Origin: Phycisphaerales bacterium | GTDB lineage: Bacteria > Planctomycetota > Phycisphaerae > Phycisphaerales > SM1A02 | DNA: 64,000 nt | Reading direction: 5' to 3' | Assembly (NCBI GenBank): GCA_022446795.1 | Contig: JAKVBX010000018.1 | Span: forward strand, 1-64,000 | Shown here: positions 1 to 7,966 of the stretch, piece by piece | How the letters are laid out: each line of letters starts with the position of its first letter | How positions within the stretch are numbered: the stretch's first letter is position 1 | Made by a program: the position numbers and the translations under genes | The notes under the pieces: model-generated | The model's input: only the letters and a program-made list of their open reading frames with translations | Database searches by the model: none | Told to the model about the DNA's origin: nothing

Positions 1-2
1 GT

Positions 3-2012
3 GGAACAATCATCGGAGGAGAGTACCGGGATAATGACCGCGGCTTGCTGTTGGGGAACAACACAACAATCAGCGACTGCCTGGTGACACAGAATGCACA
101 AGCGGGCATCACGGTCAACTATGACTCCGGTTCAACCGAAATTGATATACGGAACAGCCAGGTTGTTTACAACATGAGGCTGGGTGTCGAGCGGATTTTT
201 GGAAGCAGTTCCGTTTCACTTACAGATTCAGTCGTCTGCAGCAACGGTCTGCTCAACTTCGGTCCCGGGCTGGAAGTCATCGATGAAGGCGGCAATACGA
301 TCCAGGCCAACTGCCTGGGCAACCCATGGACCGTGACCGTGGCACAGGACGGATCCGGCGACTACGCCGACGTCGGTGCGGCCCTGCTGGCGGCCTATGC
401 CGGCGACACCATCAGCATCGGGCCCGGGACCTACGTCTCCACCGAGCCCCTGCTCGTCATGCGACCCATCACGATCACCGGTGATCCCGCCGGTGGCACC
501 GTACTCACCAATGCCGATGGCCAGGGCACCGTGTTGAGCATTGCCATTGATCCGCTGTTCTTCGAGCCGATCATGGTCGTGAGCAATCTCGTCCTGGAGA
601 ATGCTTCACGAGGCCTGGCCTTCGACCGAGGCTACTCGTCTGTCGGTGGCGGGTTCCTGCAGGTACTGGCCTGCGCCATCCGTGGGCATGACGACTCCGG
701 CCTGTGGCTCAACATGAATGCGGACTGGTCCGTGCTGGTGGATGCCTGCCTCATCGAGGACAACGCTGCGTACAACGGTGCGGGTCTCTACCTGTCGCCC
801 AATGACGCCTATATCCAGATCACCAATACCACCGTCCAGGACAATTCGGCATTCAACGAAGGTGGTGGCCTCTACGTGACCAATGGAACGGATGATGTCT
901 ACGTCGGTTCCGGGACCATTCTTCGGAACAATGACGCGGAACAGGGCGGCGGTATCGCGGCGGCTGATTCCGTCACACGGGTCGCGGTGGGCGGCGCCCT
1001 GATCGAGGGCAACTCGGCCAGCTACGGCGGTGGCATCAAGGGCAGTGCCGTCCTCGACCAGGCCTCCTTGGCGGACAACATCGCCAACTTCGGTGGCGCC
1101 ATCTGCCTGCTGGACTTCGAAGAAGCCCAGGTCGACAACAGCTTCATCGTCGACAACATCGCCTCCTATGGCGGCGGCATCTACAACTCCCGAAGCAACC
1201 TGGACGTCACCAACAGTGTCCTGGGCAATAACAGCGCCTGGCAGGGTGGCGGCCTCTTCCACTTCGAGACCGTGTCCTCGATTACGGATTCCGTGATCTC
1301 GGGGAACACCGCAGGCGATACCGCGGCCGAGGGTGGTGGTGGCGTGCATGGCCTGGTCGCCCTGCTGACCGTCGCCGACAGCGACTTCTGCGGCAACACA
1401 CCGCTGGATCTCGTCGGGGCCTGGACCGGCGAGGGCAATACCTTCGAACCGGATTGCCTCGATTGCAATGGCAACGGCCTGCCCGACACCATCGATCTGC
1501 AGGAAGGCACCAGCCTCGATTGCAATGGCAATGCCATTCCGGACGAGTGTGACCTGGTGGATGGCACCTCACTGGATTGCAATGGCAACAGCATTCCCGA
1601 CAGTTGCGACATCGCCAACGGTCTCGAGGCGGATTGCCAGGGCAATGGCCTGATCGACTGGTGTGAGATCGCCGATGGCACCGCCCAGGACTGCAATGGA
1701 AACAACATTCCTGACAGCTGCGACATCGCCGATGGCACGGAGGAAGACTGCCAGCCCAATGGTGTGCCGGACAGCTGTGACATCGATTCAGGCGACAGCA
1801 ACGACAATGATGCGGACCAGGTCCCGGATGAATGCCAGTGCCTGGAAGACGTCAACAACGATGGACTGGTCGATGTCAATGACATCCTCCTGGTGATCGC
1901 CGAGTTCGGCCAGACCGACGGCGACCTGGCGGGCGATGTCAACCTCGATGGCGTCATCGATGTCAATGATCTGCTGCTGGTGATCTCGGCGTTCGGTGGC
2001 TGCCCGGTCTAG
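3..2012 (+). CDS. Secreted beta-helix protein with DCNGN repeats and dockerin-like tail (5' partial)
   Basis: The reading frame is open from the window edge, so the first in-frame TTG at 45 is not the true start; the N-terminus lies upstream. The visible part is a right-handed parallel beta-helix rich in GGGI/GGGL turns and 'N(N/D)SA' rungs (about the first 470 residues, with a likely second helix starting near nt 335, VTVAQDGSGDYADVGAA). Six tandem 19-residue Cys/Asp-rich units follow (nt 1461-1802), then a dockerin-like pair of calcium loops (DVNNDGLVDVNDI and DVNLDGVIDVNDL) ending in GGCPV. Such proteins are surface or secreted in Planctomycetota; the substrate or ligand is unknown. A beta-helix lyase activity is possible but I see no catalytic motif. 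Confidence 0.85.
   Translation, partial: GTIIGGEYRDNDRGLLLGNNTTISDCLVTQNAQAGITVNYDSGSTEIDIRNSQVVYNMRLGVERIFGSSSVSLTDSVVCSNGLLNFGPGLEVIDEGGNTIQANCLGNPWTVTVAQDGSGDYADVGAALLAAYAGDTISIGPGTYVSTEPLLVMRPITITGDPAGGTVLTNADGQGTVLSIAIDPLFFEPIMVVSNLVLENASRGLAFDRGYSSVGGGFLQVLACAIRGHDDSGLWLNMNADWSVLVDACLIEDNAAYNGAGLYLSPNDAYIQITNTTVQDNSAFNEGGGLYVTNGTDDVYVGSGTILRNNDAEQGGGIAAADSVTRVAVGGALIEGNSASYGGGIKGSAVLDQASLADNIANFGGAICLLDFEEAQVDNSFIVDNIASYGGGIYNSRSNLDVTNSVLGNNSAWQGGGLFHFETVSSITDSVISGNTAGDTAAEGGGGVHGLVALLTVADSDFCGNTPLDLVGAWTGEGNTFEPDCLDCNGNGLPDTIDLQEGTSLDCNGNAIPDECDLVDGTSLDCNGNSIPDSCDIANGLEADCQGNGLIDWCEIADGTAQDCNGNNIPDSCDIADGTEEDCQPNGVPDSCDIDSGDSNDNDADQVPDECQCLEDVNNDGLVDVNDILLVIAEFGQTDGDLAGDVNLDGVIDVNDLLLVISAFGGCPV
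1461..1802 (+). repeat. Six tandem 57-nt (19-residue) DCNGN-type repeats
   Basis: Six in-frame units each encode 19 residues of pattern D-C-(N/Q)-G/P-N-x-(I/L/V)-P-D-x-C-D-I-x-x-G-x-x-x. The period is exactly 57 nt without gaps. The first unit lacks the second Cys (PDTIDL) and the fourth carries IDWCEI. Paired Cys and many Asp/Asn suggest disulphide-stabilised, calcium-binding spacers between the beta-helix and the dockerin-like tail. Confidence 0.85.
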
Positions 2013-2268
2013 CCGACCGGTTCATGTCCGATCATGAACGACGATGCCCTGGTGTCGTCGCAGCTGGTTCATGCAAATGTTGAAACCATGCGGTCAGCGG
2101 TCGGTCTCGCGGTCCGGAAGCGGGTTTGACCCGCCGACGAAGTGCCGGCACAGGAAATTCGGCATCACTTTTGGAATGCGACCTGTTGATGGTCTAGCTT
2201 GGCCATCCAGAGGTGAGTGTTCGTGAGTCCCGTTATCTGATTTGGCATTGTCAACAAGGAACCCACTC

Positions 2269-2355
2269 ATGTTCATCTCCCTCCTCCGTTCGCCTGAAAA
2301 CGGTGTCCTGTCCCAAGTGGCGCTACGCGCCGGCCCACCCAGCGACTTCTCATGA
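2269..2355 (+). CDS. Possible 28-residue leader peptide
   Basis: ATG at 2269 is preceded by AAGGAA (2256-2261) with a 7-nt spacer and opens a 28-codon ORF starting MFISLLRSPENGVLSQ. Its TGA overlaps the ATG of a second mini-ORF (ATGA at 2352-2355). The good ribosome site and the overlap are the only evidence; no homologue is recognised. It could be a leader peptide upstream of the beta-helix operon or a chance ORF. Confidence 0.25.
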   Translation: MFISLLRSPENGVLSQVALRAGPPSDFS

Positions 2356-2390
2356 CCTCGATCGCCCTTCTGGCTGCCGCCAGGGGCTGA
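2352..2390 (+). CDS. Possible 12-residue coupled mini-ORF
   Basis: Encodes MTSIALLAAARG and starts inside the stop codon of the preceding mini-ORF. The hydrophobic stretch resembles the start of a signal peptide, so this may be the remnant of a secreted-protein gene rather than a working leader. Low certainty. Confidence 0.15.
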   Translation: MTSIALLAAARG

Positions 2391-2477
2391 GGAACCCGTG
2401 GGATCAGCATGGTTGCCTGCCAACCCTTGATCCCAGTCATCACGAGGTCACAATAGGGGGAGTCTGGACAGAACATC

Positions 2478-5400
2478 ATGCGATTGATTGTTACAACACT
2501 TTTCGCCATCCTCGCGCTGAGCCTGGCTGCTTCGGCCGCCACGATCACCGTGCCGGGTGATTACCCAACGATCCAGGAGGCGGTGGATGCCGCCAGTGAT
2601 GGCGACGAGATCATCGTCGCGCCTGGCACCTATACCTCCACCCAGGACGGTCATGTCGTCAACATGAAGGGCAAGGCTGTCACGCTGCGTTCCAGTAATG
2701 GTCCGAAGGTGACGATCATCGATGGCGAGAATACGCGCCGCGGCATTGCCTGCTTCAATGGTGAGACTGACGCCACAGTGATCGAGGGGTTTACGATTAC
2801 CAATGGCAATGCGACCTGGTACGACTATGACAGTGATGGGGAAAATGATTCCTGGGAACGTAGCGGCGGCGGAATCCTCTGCCCCACCGGCAACCCCACA
2901 TTCTCGCACTGCACGATCACGGGCAACACGGCTGGATACGGCGGTGGGATCTCCTGCTGGGTTGGCAACCCCACCATCATCGGCTGCGAGATCTCAGGCA
3001 ACACGGCCAGCAGCATCGGCGGCGGGCTGATCTGCGCCAATAGCACCCCCGTCATCACCAACTGCGATATCTCAGGCAATTCGGCCCGTGACGGCGGCGG
3101 AATCTACATCCTCGCCGGCACCGACAACAACAGCGAACCCACCATCACCGGCTGCACGATCTCAAGTAATACGGCCGCTGATGATGGCGGCGGGATCTAC
3201 TGCTGGGGCAGCAGCAACCCCACCATCACCGACTGCACGATCTCAAGCAATACGGCTGAATACGGCGGCGGAATCCTCTGCCCCACCGGCAACCCCACCA
3301 TCACCGACACCGTTCTCTGTGGGAACACACCTGATCAGGCGTATGGACTCTGGACAGATGGCGGTGGGAACTGCATCGCCTGGTCCTGCCAGGACGACGA
3401 CGGGGACGGTCTACCCGACAAATGCCAGGGCAGCACGGGTGATGGGATCCATGAGGTGCCCGCCGAGTACGCCACCATCCAGGACGCGATCACCATCGCA
3501 GGATATGGCGACACGATCCTGGTGGCACCGGGCACCTACACGGGAAACGGCGATTGGGTCATCAATACCCTGGGCAAGCCCATGACGATCCGTGCAACGG
3601 GCACTCCGGAAGAGACCATCCTGGACGGAGAAGGACTGCGCCGGGTGGTGCAATGCCTTGGCGGCGAAGGGTCAGGCACCATCATCGAGGGGTTCACGAT
3701 CACCGGGGGCTGGGGTGAGCGTGGCGGCGGGGTCTACTGCTTTAACAGCAACCCCACCTTCACCGACTGCACCATCTTCGGCAACATCGCTGAATCCTCC
3801 GGCGGTGGCGTGTGTGCGGATGACTCCAGTAACCCTACCCTTATCGACTGCTCGATCTTGAACAACACACCCCGCGGGATCTACTGCCGCTCAAGCAGCA
3901 GCCCCACCATCATCGGCTGCGAGATTTCGGGCAACACCGGCAGCGGGATCTACTGCTCCAACGACAGCACCCCCACCATCACTGGGTGCACGATCTCGGG
4001 CAACACCGGCAGCGGGATCTACTGCGCCAACGGCAGCAACCCCACCATCTCCGACACCGTTCTCTGCGGGAACACACCTGATCAGGCGTATGGACTCTGG
4101 ACAGATGGCGGTGGGATCTGCATCGCCTGGTCCTGCCAGGACGACGACGGGGACGGTCTACCCGACGAATGCCAGGGCGGCACGGGCGATGGCATCCATG
4201 AGGTGCCCGCCGAGTACGCCACCATCCAGGACGCGGTCGACATCGCTGTATATGGCGAAACGGTCCTGGTGGCCCCCGGCACCTACACCTCCACCCAGGA
4301 CGGCCATGTCGTTGACATGAAGGGCAAGGCCATCACGTTGCGTTCCAGTGATGGGCCAGGGGTCACCATCATCGATGGCCAAAACGCCCGGCGTGGAATT
4401 GCCTGCTTCAGTGGTGAGAACAATGCCACCGTGATCGAGGGATTCACGATTACGAATGGAAATGGCACCTGGTACGACTACGACGATGATGGGTTTGAGG
4501 ATTACTGGGAAGATTATGGCGGCGGAGTCTTCTGCTACAGCAGTAACCCCACCTTGACGGACTGCACGATCCTGGGCAATACGGCCGGTGATGGCGGCGG
4601 CGGGATCTACTGCCGCAGCAGCAGCCCCACCTTCACCGACTGCACCATCTCAGGCAATGCGGCCGACTACAAGGGCGGCGGGATCTCCTGCTCCTCCAGC
4701 AGCCCCACCATCATCGGCTGCGAGATCTCGGGCAACACGGCTGAATATGCCGGCGGCGGAGTCTTCTGCTACAGCTACGGCAGCCCCACCATCATCGGCT
4801 GCGAGATCTCGGGCAACACGGCTGAATATGCCGGCGGGATCTTATGCGAAAGCAGCAACCCCACCATCAGCGACTGCACAATCGAGGGCAATACGGCCAA
4901 CTACGGCGGCGGGATCTACAGCTACTCCAGCAACGTCACCGTCAGCGACTGCACAATCCAGAACAACACGGCCAATTATGACGGCGGCGGGATCTACTGC
5001 TATAACCAGCAGTGGGACATCACCGCTACCATCACCGACTGCACGATCAGTGGCAACACGTCCGTAGGTGATGGCGGCGGGATCTGCTCATATGCCGAGA
5101 ATCTCACCATCACCGGCTGTGAAGTCTCGAGCAATGAGAGCGACACTGGCGGCGGGATCCACCTCGAATCCTTCGAAAACAACACCCTTGTCACCAACTG
5201 CACCATCTCAGGCAATGCGGCCGACTACAAGGGCGGCGGGATCTCCAGCGAATACGACAGCACCGCCACAATCACCAGCTGCACGATCACGGGCAACACG
5301 GCTGATGTCGGCGGCGGGATCTACGGCTGGGATAACACCCTGACCGACACGACAGTCTGCGGCAATGCGGTGGACCAGATCTATGGTTCATGGATCGACG

Positions 5401-5618
5401 ATGGCGGCAACACCGTCGAAGACGAGTGCCTCACCTGCCCCGGTGACGCCACCGGCGACGGATCTGTCGACGTCAACGATGTGCTCTACGTTCTGTCAGC
5501 CTGGGATTCGGATGATCCCAACGCCGACTTCAATGAAGACGGCCTGGTCGATGTCAATGACGTGCTGATCCTGCTGAGCCACTTCGGTGAAACCTGTTCC
5601 GTGGAAGCCGGCCAATGA
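2478..5618 (+). CDS. Large secreted beta-helix protein with dockerin-like tail
   Basis: 1046 residues. A clear signal peptide (MRLIVTTLFAILALSLAASA) is followed by three beta-helix blocks. Each opens with a pattern like 'VPxEYxTIQDAxxxAxxGDxILVAPGTYT', a Pfam-type right-handed parallel beta-helix entry, and continues with many short rungs of form 'NPTIxxCxIxGNTAxxGGGI'. The first two blocks end in a DxDGDxLPDxCQ loop that resembles a calcium motif. The C-terminus has a dockerin-like pair (DATGDGSVDVNDV, DFNEDGLVDVNDV). The gene is a mosaic of internal DNA duplications (separate repeat entries). It overlaps the next gene by 4 nt (ATGA), so the two are probably co-translated. Likely cell-surface or extracellular; function unknown. 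No polysaccharide-lyase or pectinase catalytic residues can be assigned. Confidence 0.88.
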   Translation: MRLIVTTLFAILALSLAASAATITVPGDYPTIQEAVDAASDGDEIIVAPGTYTSTQDGHVVNMKGKAVTLRSSNGPKVTIIDGENTRRGIACFNGETDATVIEGFTITNGNATWYDYDSDGENDSWERSGGGILCPTGNPTFSHCTITGNTAGYGGGISCWVGNPTIIGCEISGNTASSIGGGLICANSTPVITNCDISGNSARDGGGIYILAGTDNNSEPTITGCTISSNTAADDGGGIYCWGSSNPTITDCTISSNTAEYGGGILCPTGNPTITDTVLCGNTPDQAYGLWTDGGGNCIAWSCQDDDGDGLPDKCQGSTGDGIHEVPAEYATIQDAITIAGYGDTILVAPGTYTGNGDWVINTLGKPMTIRATGTPEETILDGEGLRRVVQCLGGEGSGTIIEGFTITGGWGERGGGVYCFNSNPTFTDCTIFGNIAESSGGGVCADDSSNPTLIDCSILNNTPRGIYCRSSSSPTIIGCEISGNTGSGIYCSNDSTPTITGCTISGNTGSGIYCANGSNPTISDTVLCGNTPDQAYGLWTDGGGICIAWSCQDDDGDGLPDECQGGTGDGIHEVPAEYATIQDAVDIAVYGETVLVAPGTYTSTQDGHVVDMKGKAITLRSSDGPGVTIIDGQNARRGIACFSGENNATVIEGFTITNGNGTWYDYDDDGFEDYWEDYGGGVFCYSSNPTLTDCTILGNTAGDGGGGIYCRSSSPTFTDCTISGNAADYKGGGISCSSSSPTIIGCEISGNTAEYAGGGVFCYSYGSPTIIGCEISGNTAEYAGGILCESSNPTISDCTIEGNTANYGGGIYSYSSNVTVSDCTIQNNTANYDGGGIYCYNQQWDITATITDCTISGNTSVGDGGGICSYAENLTITGCEVSSNESDTGGGIHLESFENNTLVTNCTISGNAADYKGGGISSEYDSTATITSCTITGNTADVGGGIYGWDNTLTDTTVCGNAVDQIYGSWIDDGGNTVEDECLTCPGDATGDGSVDVNDVLYVLSAWDSDDPNADFNEDGLVDVNDVLILLSHFGETCSVEAGQ
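2621..2830 (+). repeat. Internal duplication copy A1
   Basis: About 210 nt encoding the block entry (PGTYTSTQDGHVVNMKGKAV) is nearly repeated at 4274-4483, 1653 nt (551 codons) downstream in the same gene. The reading frame is kept, so this is a coding duplication of a whole beta-helix block start. Confidence 0.85.
3304..3488 (+). repeat. Internal duplication copy B1
   Basis: About 185 nt covering the end of block one and the start of block two is nearly identical to 4051-4235 (offset 747 nt, 249 codons). It encodes the 'DTVLCGNTPDQAYGLWTDGG' junction and the following DDDGDGLPD loop. Confidence 0.88.
4051..4235 (+). repeat. Internal duplication copy B2
   Basis: Partner of 3304-3488, encoding the junction between beta-helix blocks two and three. 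Differences are scattered single bases. Confidence 0.88.
4274..4483 (+). repeat. Internal duplication copy A2
   Basis: Partner of 2621-2830; it starts the third beta-helix block. Together with the B copies it shows that block three was built from pieces of blocks one and two. Confidence 0.85.
4701..4837 (+). repeat. Tandem 81-nt rung repeat
   Basis: A 56-57 nt stretch encoding 'SPTIIGCEISGNTAEYAGG' occurs at 4701-4757 and again 81 nt later (4782-4837), almost without change. This is one 27-residue beta-helix rung pair duplicated recently enough to keep DNA identity. Confidence 0.8.
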
Positions 5619-7855
5619 CCTTCCCAGGCCTGCTCATCGCGCTGGCAAGCCTGGCACTGCTTGCAGGTTCTGCGGTTGCAGACGTGATCAATGTTCCTGC
5701 GGACTCTCCCACCATCCAGGGCGCCATCAATGCTTCATCTGATGGTGATGTGATCCAGATCGCCGCGGGTACCTTCCTTGAAGACAGCATCAGGCCATGG
5801 GGCAAGGCCATCACCATCCAGGGCACGCTCAATGACAATGGCACGCTGGCAACCATGATTGATGCCCAGCAGGCTGGTTGCGTCTTTTTGATGAACAATG
5901 GTGAACAGGCTGGGACGGTGGTCAGGAACCTCGTGATGACCGGGGGATCCGGTTACCAACAGGCCGGTTACACCGTGGGCGGCGGACTCTACTGTGCCAA
6001 CTCCTGGCCAACCATCAGCGGCTGCACGATCACCGGCAACACCACCGACTACGGTGGCGGGATCTTCTGCACCACCAGCTTTCCGGCGATCACGGACTGC
6101 ACGATCTCGAACAACGCGGCCAGCGAAGATGGAGGCGGGATCTACTGCTGGACTGGCAACCCTGCCATCACCAATTGCACCATCACGAACAACACGGCCA
6201 ATGAAGGTGGCGGACTCCATTTTCACAGCAGTCCGGTCCCGTCAACCATCACAGGTTGCCTCATCGAGGGCAACACAGCCTTTCTCGGCGGTGGTATCTC
6301 CTGCGACAACAACAGCAACCCCAACATCACCGTGTGCACGATCAAGGGTAACTTGGCCTTCGATGGAGGTGGGATCTGCTGCGAAAGCAACAGCAACCCC
6401 ACCATCGCCGACTGCACCATCCTGGACAACGGTGCCAATAACGGCAGCGGAATCTTCTGCAGATTCAGCAGTCCCACCATCAACGACTGCACGATCGAGG
6501 GCAACACGGCCGACTTCGACGGCGGCGGGATCTCCTGCAACGCGGGCAACCCGACCATCACCAATTGCACCATCACGAGCAACACCGCCGACGTGGGTGG
6601 TGGACTCCATCTTGACAGCAATCCCACCATCACCGGGTGCACGATCGAGGGTAACTGGGCAGACTTTGGCGGCGGTGGGATCTACTGCGAGACCAACAGC
6701 AGCCCCGCCATCATCGGATGCACGATCAAGGACAACACGGCCTCCTATGCCGGCGGCGGCGGGATCTACTGTTACGATTACAACAGACCCACTATCAGCG
6801 GTTGCATCATCACTGGCAATACCGCAATCTCCAATATTGGACTGAGTAGTGGTGGTGGAATGTTCTTCCGTTGGCGCGGTACACCGCTCGTTATCGATTG
6901 CGTCATTACCGGCAATACCGCGGTGTACAGCGGTGGCGGCGTGGCCGCATATGGCTTCAGCAATCCAACCCTGGTCAATTGTGTCATTTCGGAAAATACG
7001 ACCGAGCAATACGGTGGCAGTGGCGTGGTCTTCAACAACAGCAACGGCACCATCCTCGGATGCGCCATTGAAAGCAACACCCTTCCTGCGGTCGGCTCCA
7101 CCTATTGCGGTGGAGTCGGCGTCTACCTGGGGCCGAGCAGCCACGTGACCATCTCCAACTCCAATATCACGAACAACACCTCTCCTGCGTCGAATGCGAA
7201 GGGCGGTGGGATCAGAGGCGAGCACAGCAGCGTCTCGATCACGGACAGTACGATCACGGGGAACGACTTGTCCTACTCCGGTGACACCAATGACGGGTCT
7301 CCCTGGGGTGGCGGTATCTACCTCCAACAATGCCAATACACCATTACCGGCTGCACGATCTCGGACAATTCAGCCAGCCTTGGTGGAGCTGTCTTCCTGG
7401 GCTACTGCGGCTCCCAGCCTGGCGGCGAACAGGTGATCGCCGACTGCACGATCTCAGGCAATATGGCGACCCGTATTGGTGGTGGGATCTACTCCGTAGG
7501 CAGCTTCCCCGCGTTCACCACCGCCACGATCACGGGCAACACGGCCCAGGAGTACGGGGGCGGTGTCGTGTCATCCAACAGCACCCTGGCCAACACGACC
7601 GTCTGTGGCAATGCGCCGGACCAGGTTGATGGTGACTGGATCGACAAGGGCGGCAACGTCGTCGAGGACGCATGCCCCAACTGCCCCGGCGATGCCACCG
7701 GCGACTACTTCGTCGATGTCAACGATGTGCTCTATGTCCTTTCAGCCTGGGGCTCGGATGACCCCGACGCCGACTTCGATGAAGATGGCCTGGTCGATGT
7801 TGATGACGTGCTGATCCTGCTGAGCCACTATGGCATGGCGTGCGGCTCGGCGTGA
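5615..7855 (+). CDS. Secreted beta-helix protein with dockerin-like tail
   Basis: 746 residues. The ATG overlaps the stop of the previous gene (ATGA), implying translational coupling. Signal peptide at residues 1-22 (LLIALASLALLAGSAVA). The protein then enters a right-handed beta-helix (VPADSPTIQGAINASSDGDV) with about 25 rungs of the type 'xxTITGCTIEGNTAxxGGGI'. The C-terminus is a dockerin-like pair (DATGDYFVDVNDV, DFDEDGLVDVDDV) very close to the tail of the upstream protein, so the two are paralogues. Both are probably exported and attached by the same tail. Function unknown. Confidence 0.87.
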   Translation: MTFPGLLIALASLALLAGSAVADVINVPADSPTIQGAINASSDGDVIQIAAGTFLEDSIRPWGKAITIQGTLNDNGTLATMIDAQQAGCVFLMNNGEQAGTVVRNLVMTGGSGYQQAGYTVGGGLYCANSWPTISGCTITGNTTDYGGGIFCTTSFPAITDCTISNNAASEDGGGIYCWTGNPAITNCTITNNTANEGGGLHFHSSPVPSTITGCLIEGNTAFLGGGISCDNNSNPNITVCTIKGNLAFDGGGICCESNSNPTIADCTILDNGANNGSGIFCRFSSPTINDCTIEGNTADFDGGGISCNAGNPTITNCTITSNTADVGGGLHLDSNPTITGCTIEGNWADFGGGGIYCETNSSPAIIGCTIKDNTASYAGGGGIYCYDYNRPTISGCIITGNTAISNIGLSSGGGMFFRWRGTPLVIDCVITGNTAVYSGGGVAAYGFSNPTLVNCVISENTTEQYGGSGVVFNNSNGTILGCAIESNTLPAVGSTYCGGVGVYLGPSSHVTISNSNITNNTSPASNAKGGGIRGEHSSVSITDSTITGNDLSYSGDTNDGSPWGGGIYLQQCQYTITGCTISDNSASLGGAVFLGYCGSQPGGEQVIADCTISGNMATRIGGGIYSVGSFPAFTTATITGNTAQEYGGGVVSSNSTLANTTVCGNAPDQVDGDWIDKGGNVVEDACPNCPGDATGDYFVDVNDVLYVLSAWGSDDPDADFDEDGLVDVDDVLILLSHYGMACGSA

Positions 7856-7884
7856 TTCCCCTCCCCCCATTTCCGGCAGACTGA

Positions 7885-7915
7885 CCCCCGGCTTTTCTCC
7901 AGGAGCCGGGGGTTT
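7885..7915 (+). terminator. Hairpin terminator after the beta-helix operon
   Basis: CCCCCGGCT (7885-7893) pairs perfectly with AGCCGGGGG (7904-7912), a 9-bp GC-rich stem with a 10-nt loop, followed by TTT. It lies 29 nt after the stop of the beta-helix gene and upstream of the permease promoter. Confidence 0.7.
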
Positions 7916-7952
7916 CGATTCAGCTGGCAGGGGCCATGGATCACCCCGCCGC

Positions 7953-7958
7953 TACAAT
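7953..7958 (+). promoter_or_regulatory. Putative -10 box (TACAAT) of the permease gene
   Basis: TACAAT ends 8 nt before the ATG at 7967 and there is no Shine-Dalgarno sequence between them. If this is the -10 element, the mRNA would start at or within a few bases of the start codon. No good -35 is visible. Confidence 0.45.
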
Positions 7959-7966
7959 CTGCTCCG

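Larger units (their letters stand above)
2013..2477. other. 465-nt intergenic region between beta-helix genes
   Basis: No convincing full gene. It contains a weak hairpin at 2120-2134 (6-bp GCGGGT/ACCCGC stem, 3-nt loop, no T-run) and two coupled mini-ORFs at 2269-2390 that are listed separately. A purine-rich GGGGGAG at 2455-2461 lies about 16 nt before the ATG of the next gene, which is far for a Shine-Dalgarno site. The region presumably holds the promoter for the 2478-7855 operon, but I see no clear -35/-10 pair. Confidence 0.5.

Noticed and set aside
606-1349. 247-codon minus-strand ORF inside the first beta-helix gene
   Set aside because: Antisense shadow of repetitive GC-rich coding sequence; low-complexity translation without any known domain.
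1461-1802. CRISPR-like regular repeat
   Set aside because: The repeats are coding, contiguous and without unique spacers; they are a protein repeat.
2120-2134. Hairpin as terminator of the first beta-helix gene
   Set aside because: Only a 6-bp stem, over 100 nt after the stop, and no T-run.
2478-5618. Large internal duplications read as a mobile element
   Set aside because: The duplications stay in frame within one gene, with no inverted ends or transposase.
6242-7336. 364-codon minus-strand ORF under the third beta-helix gene
   Set aside because: Repeated Val/Asp/Gly composition mirrors the helix rungs of the sense gene; no ribosome site or domain.
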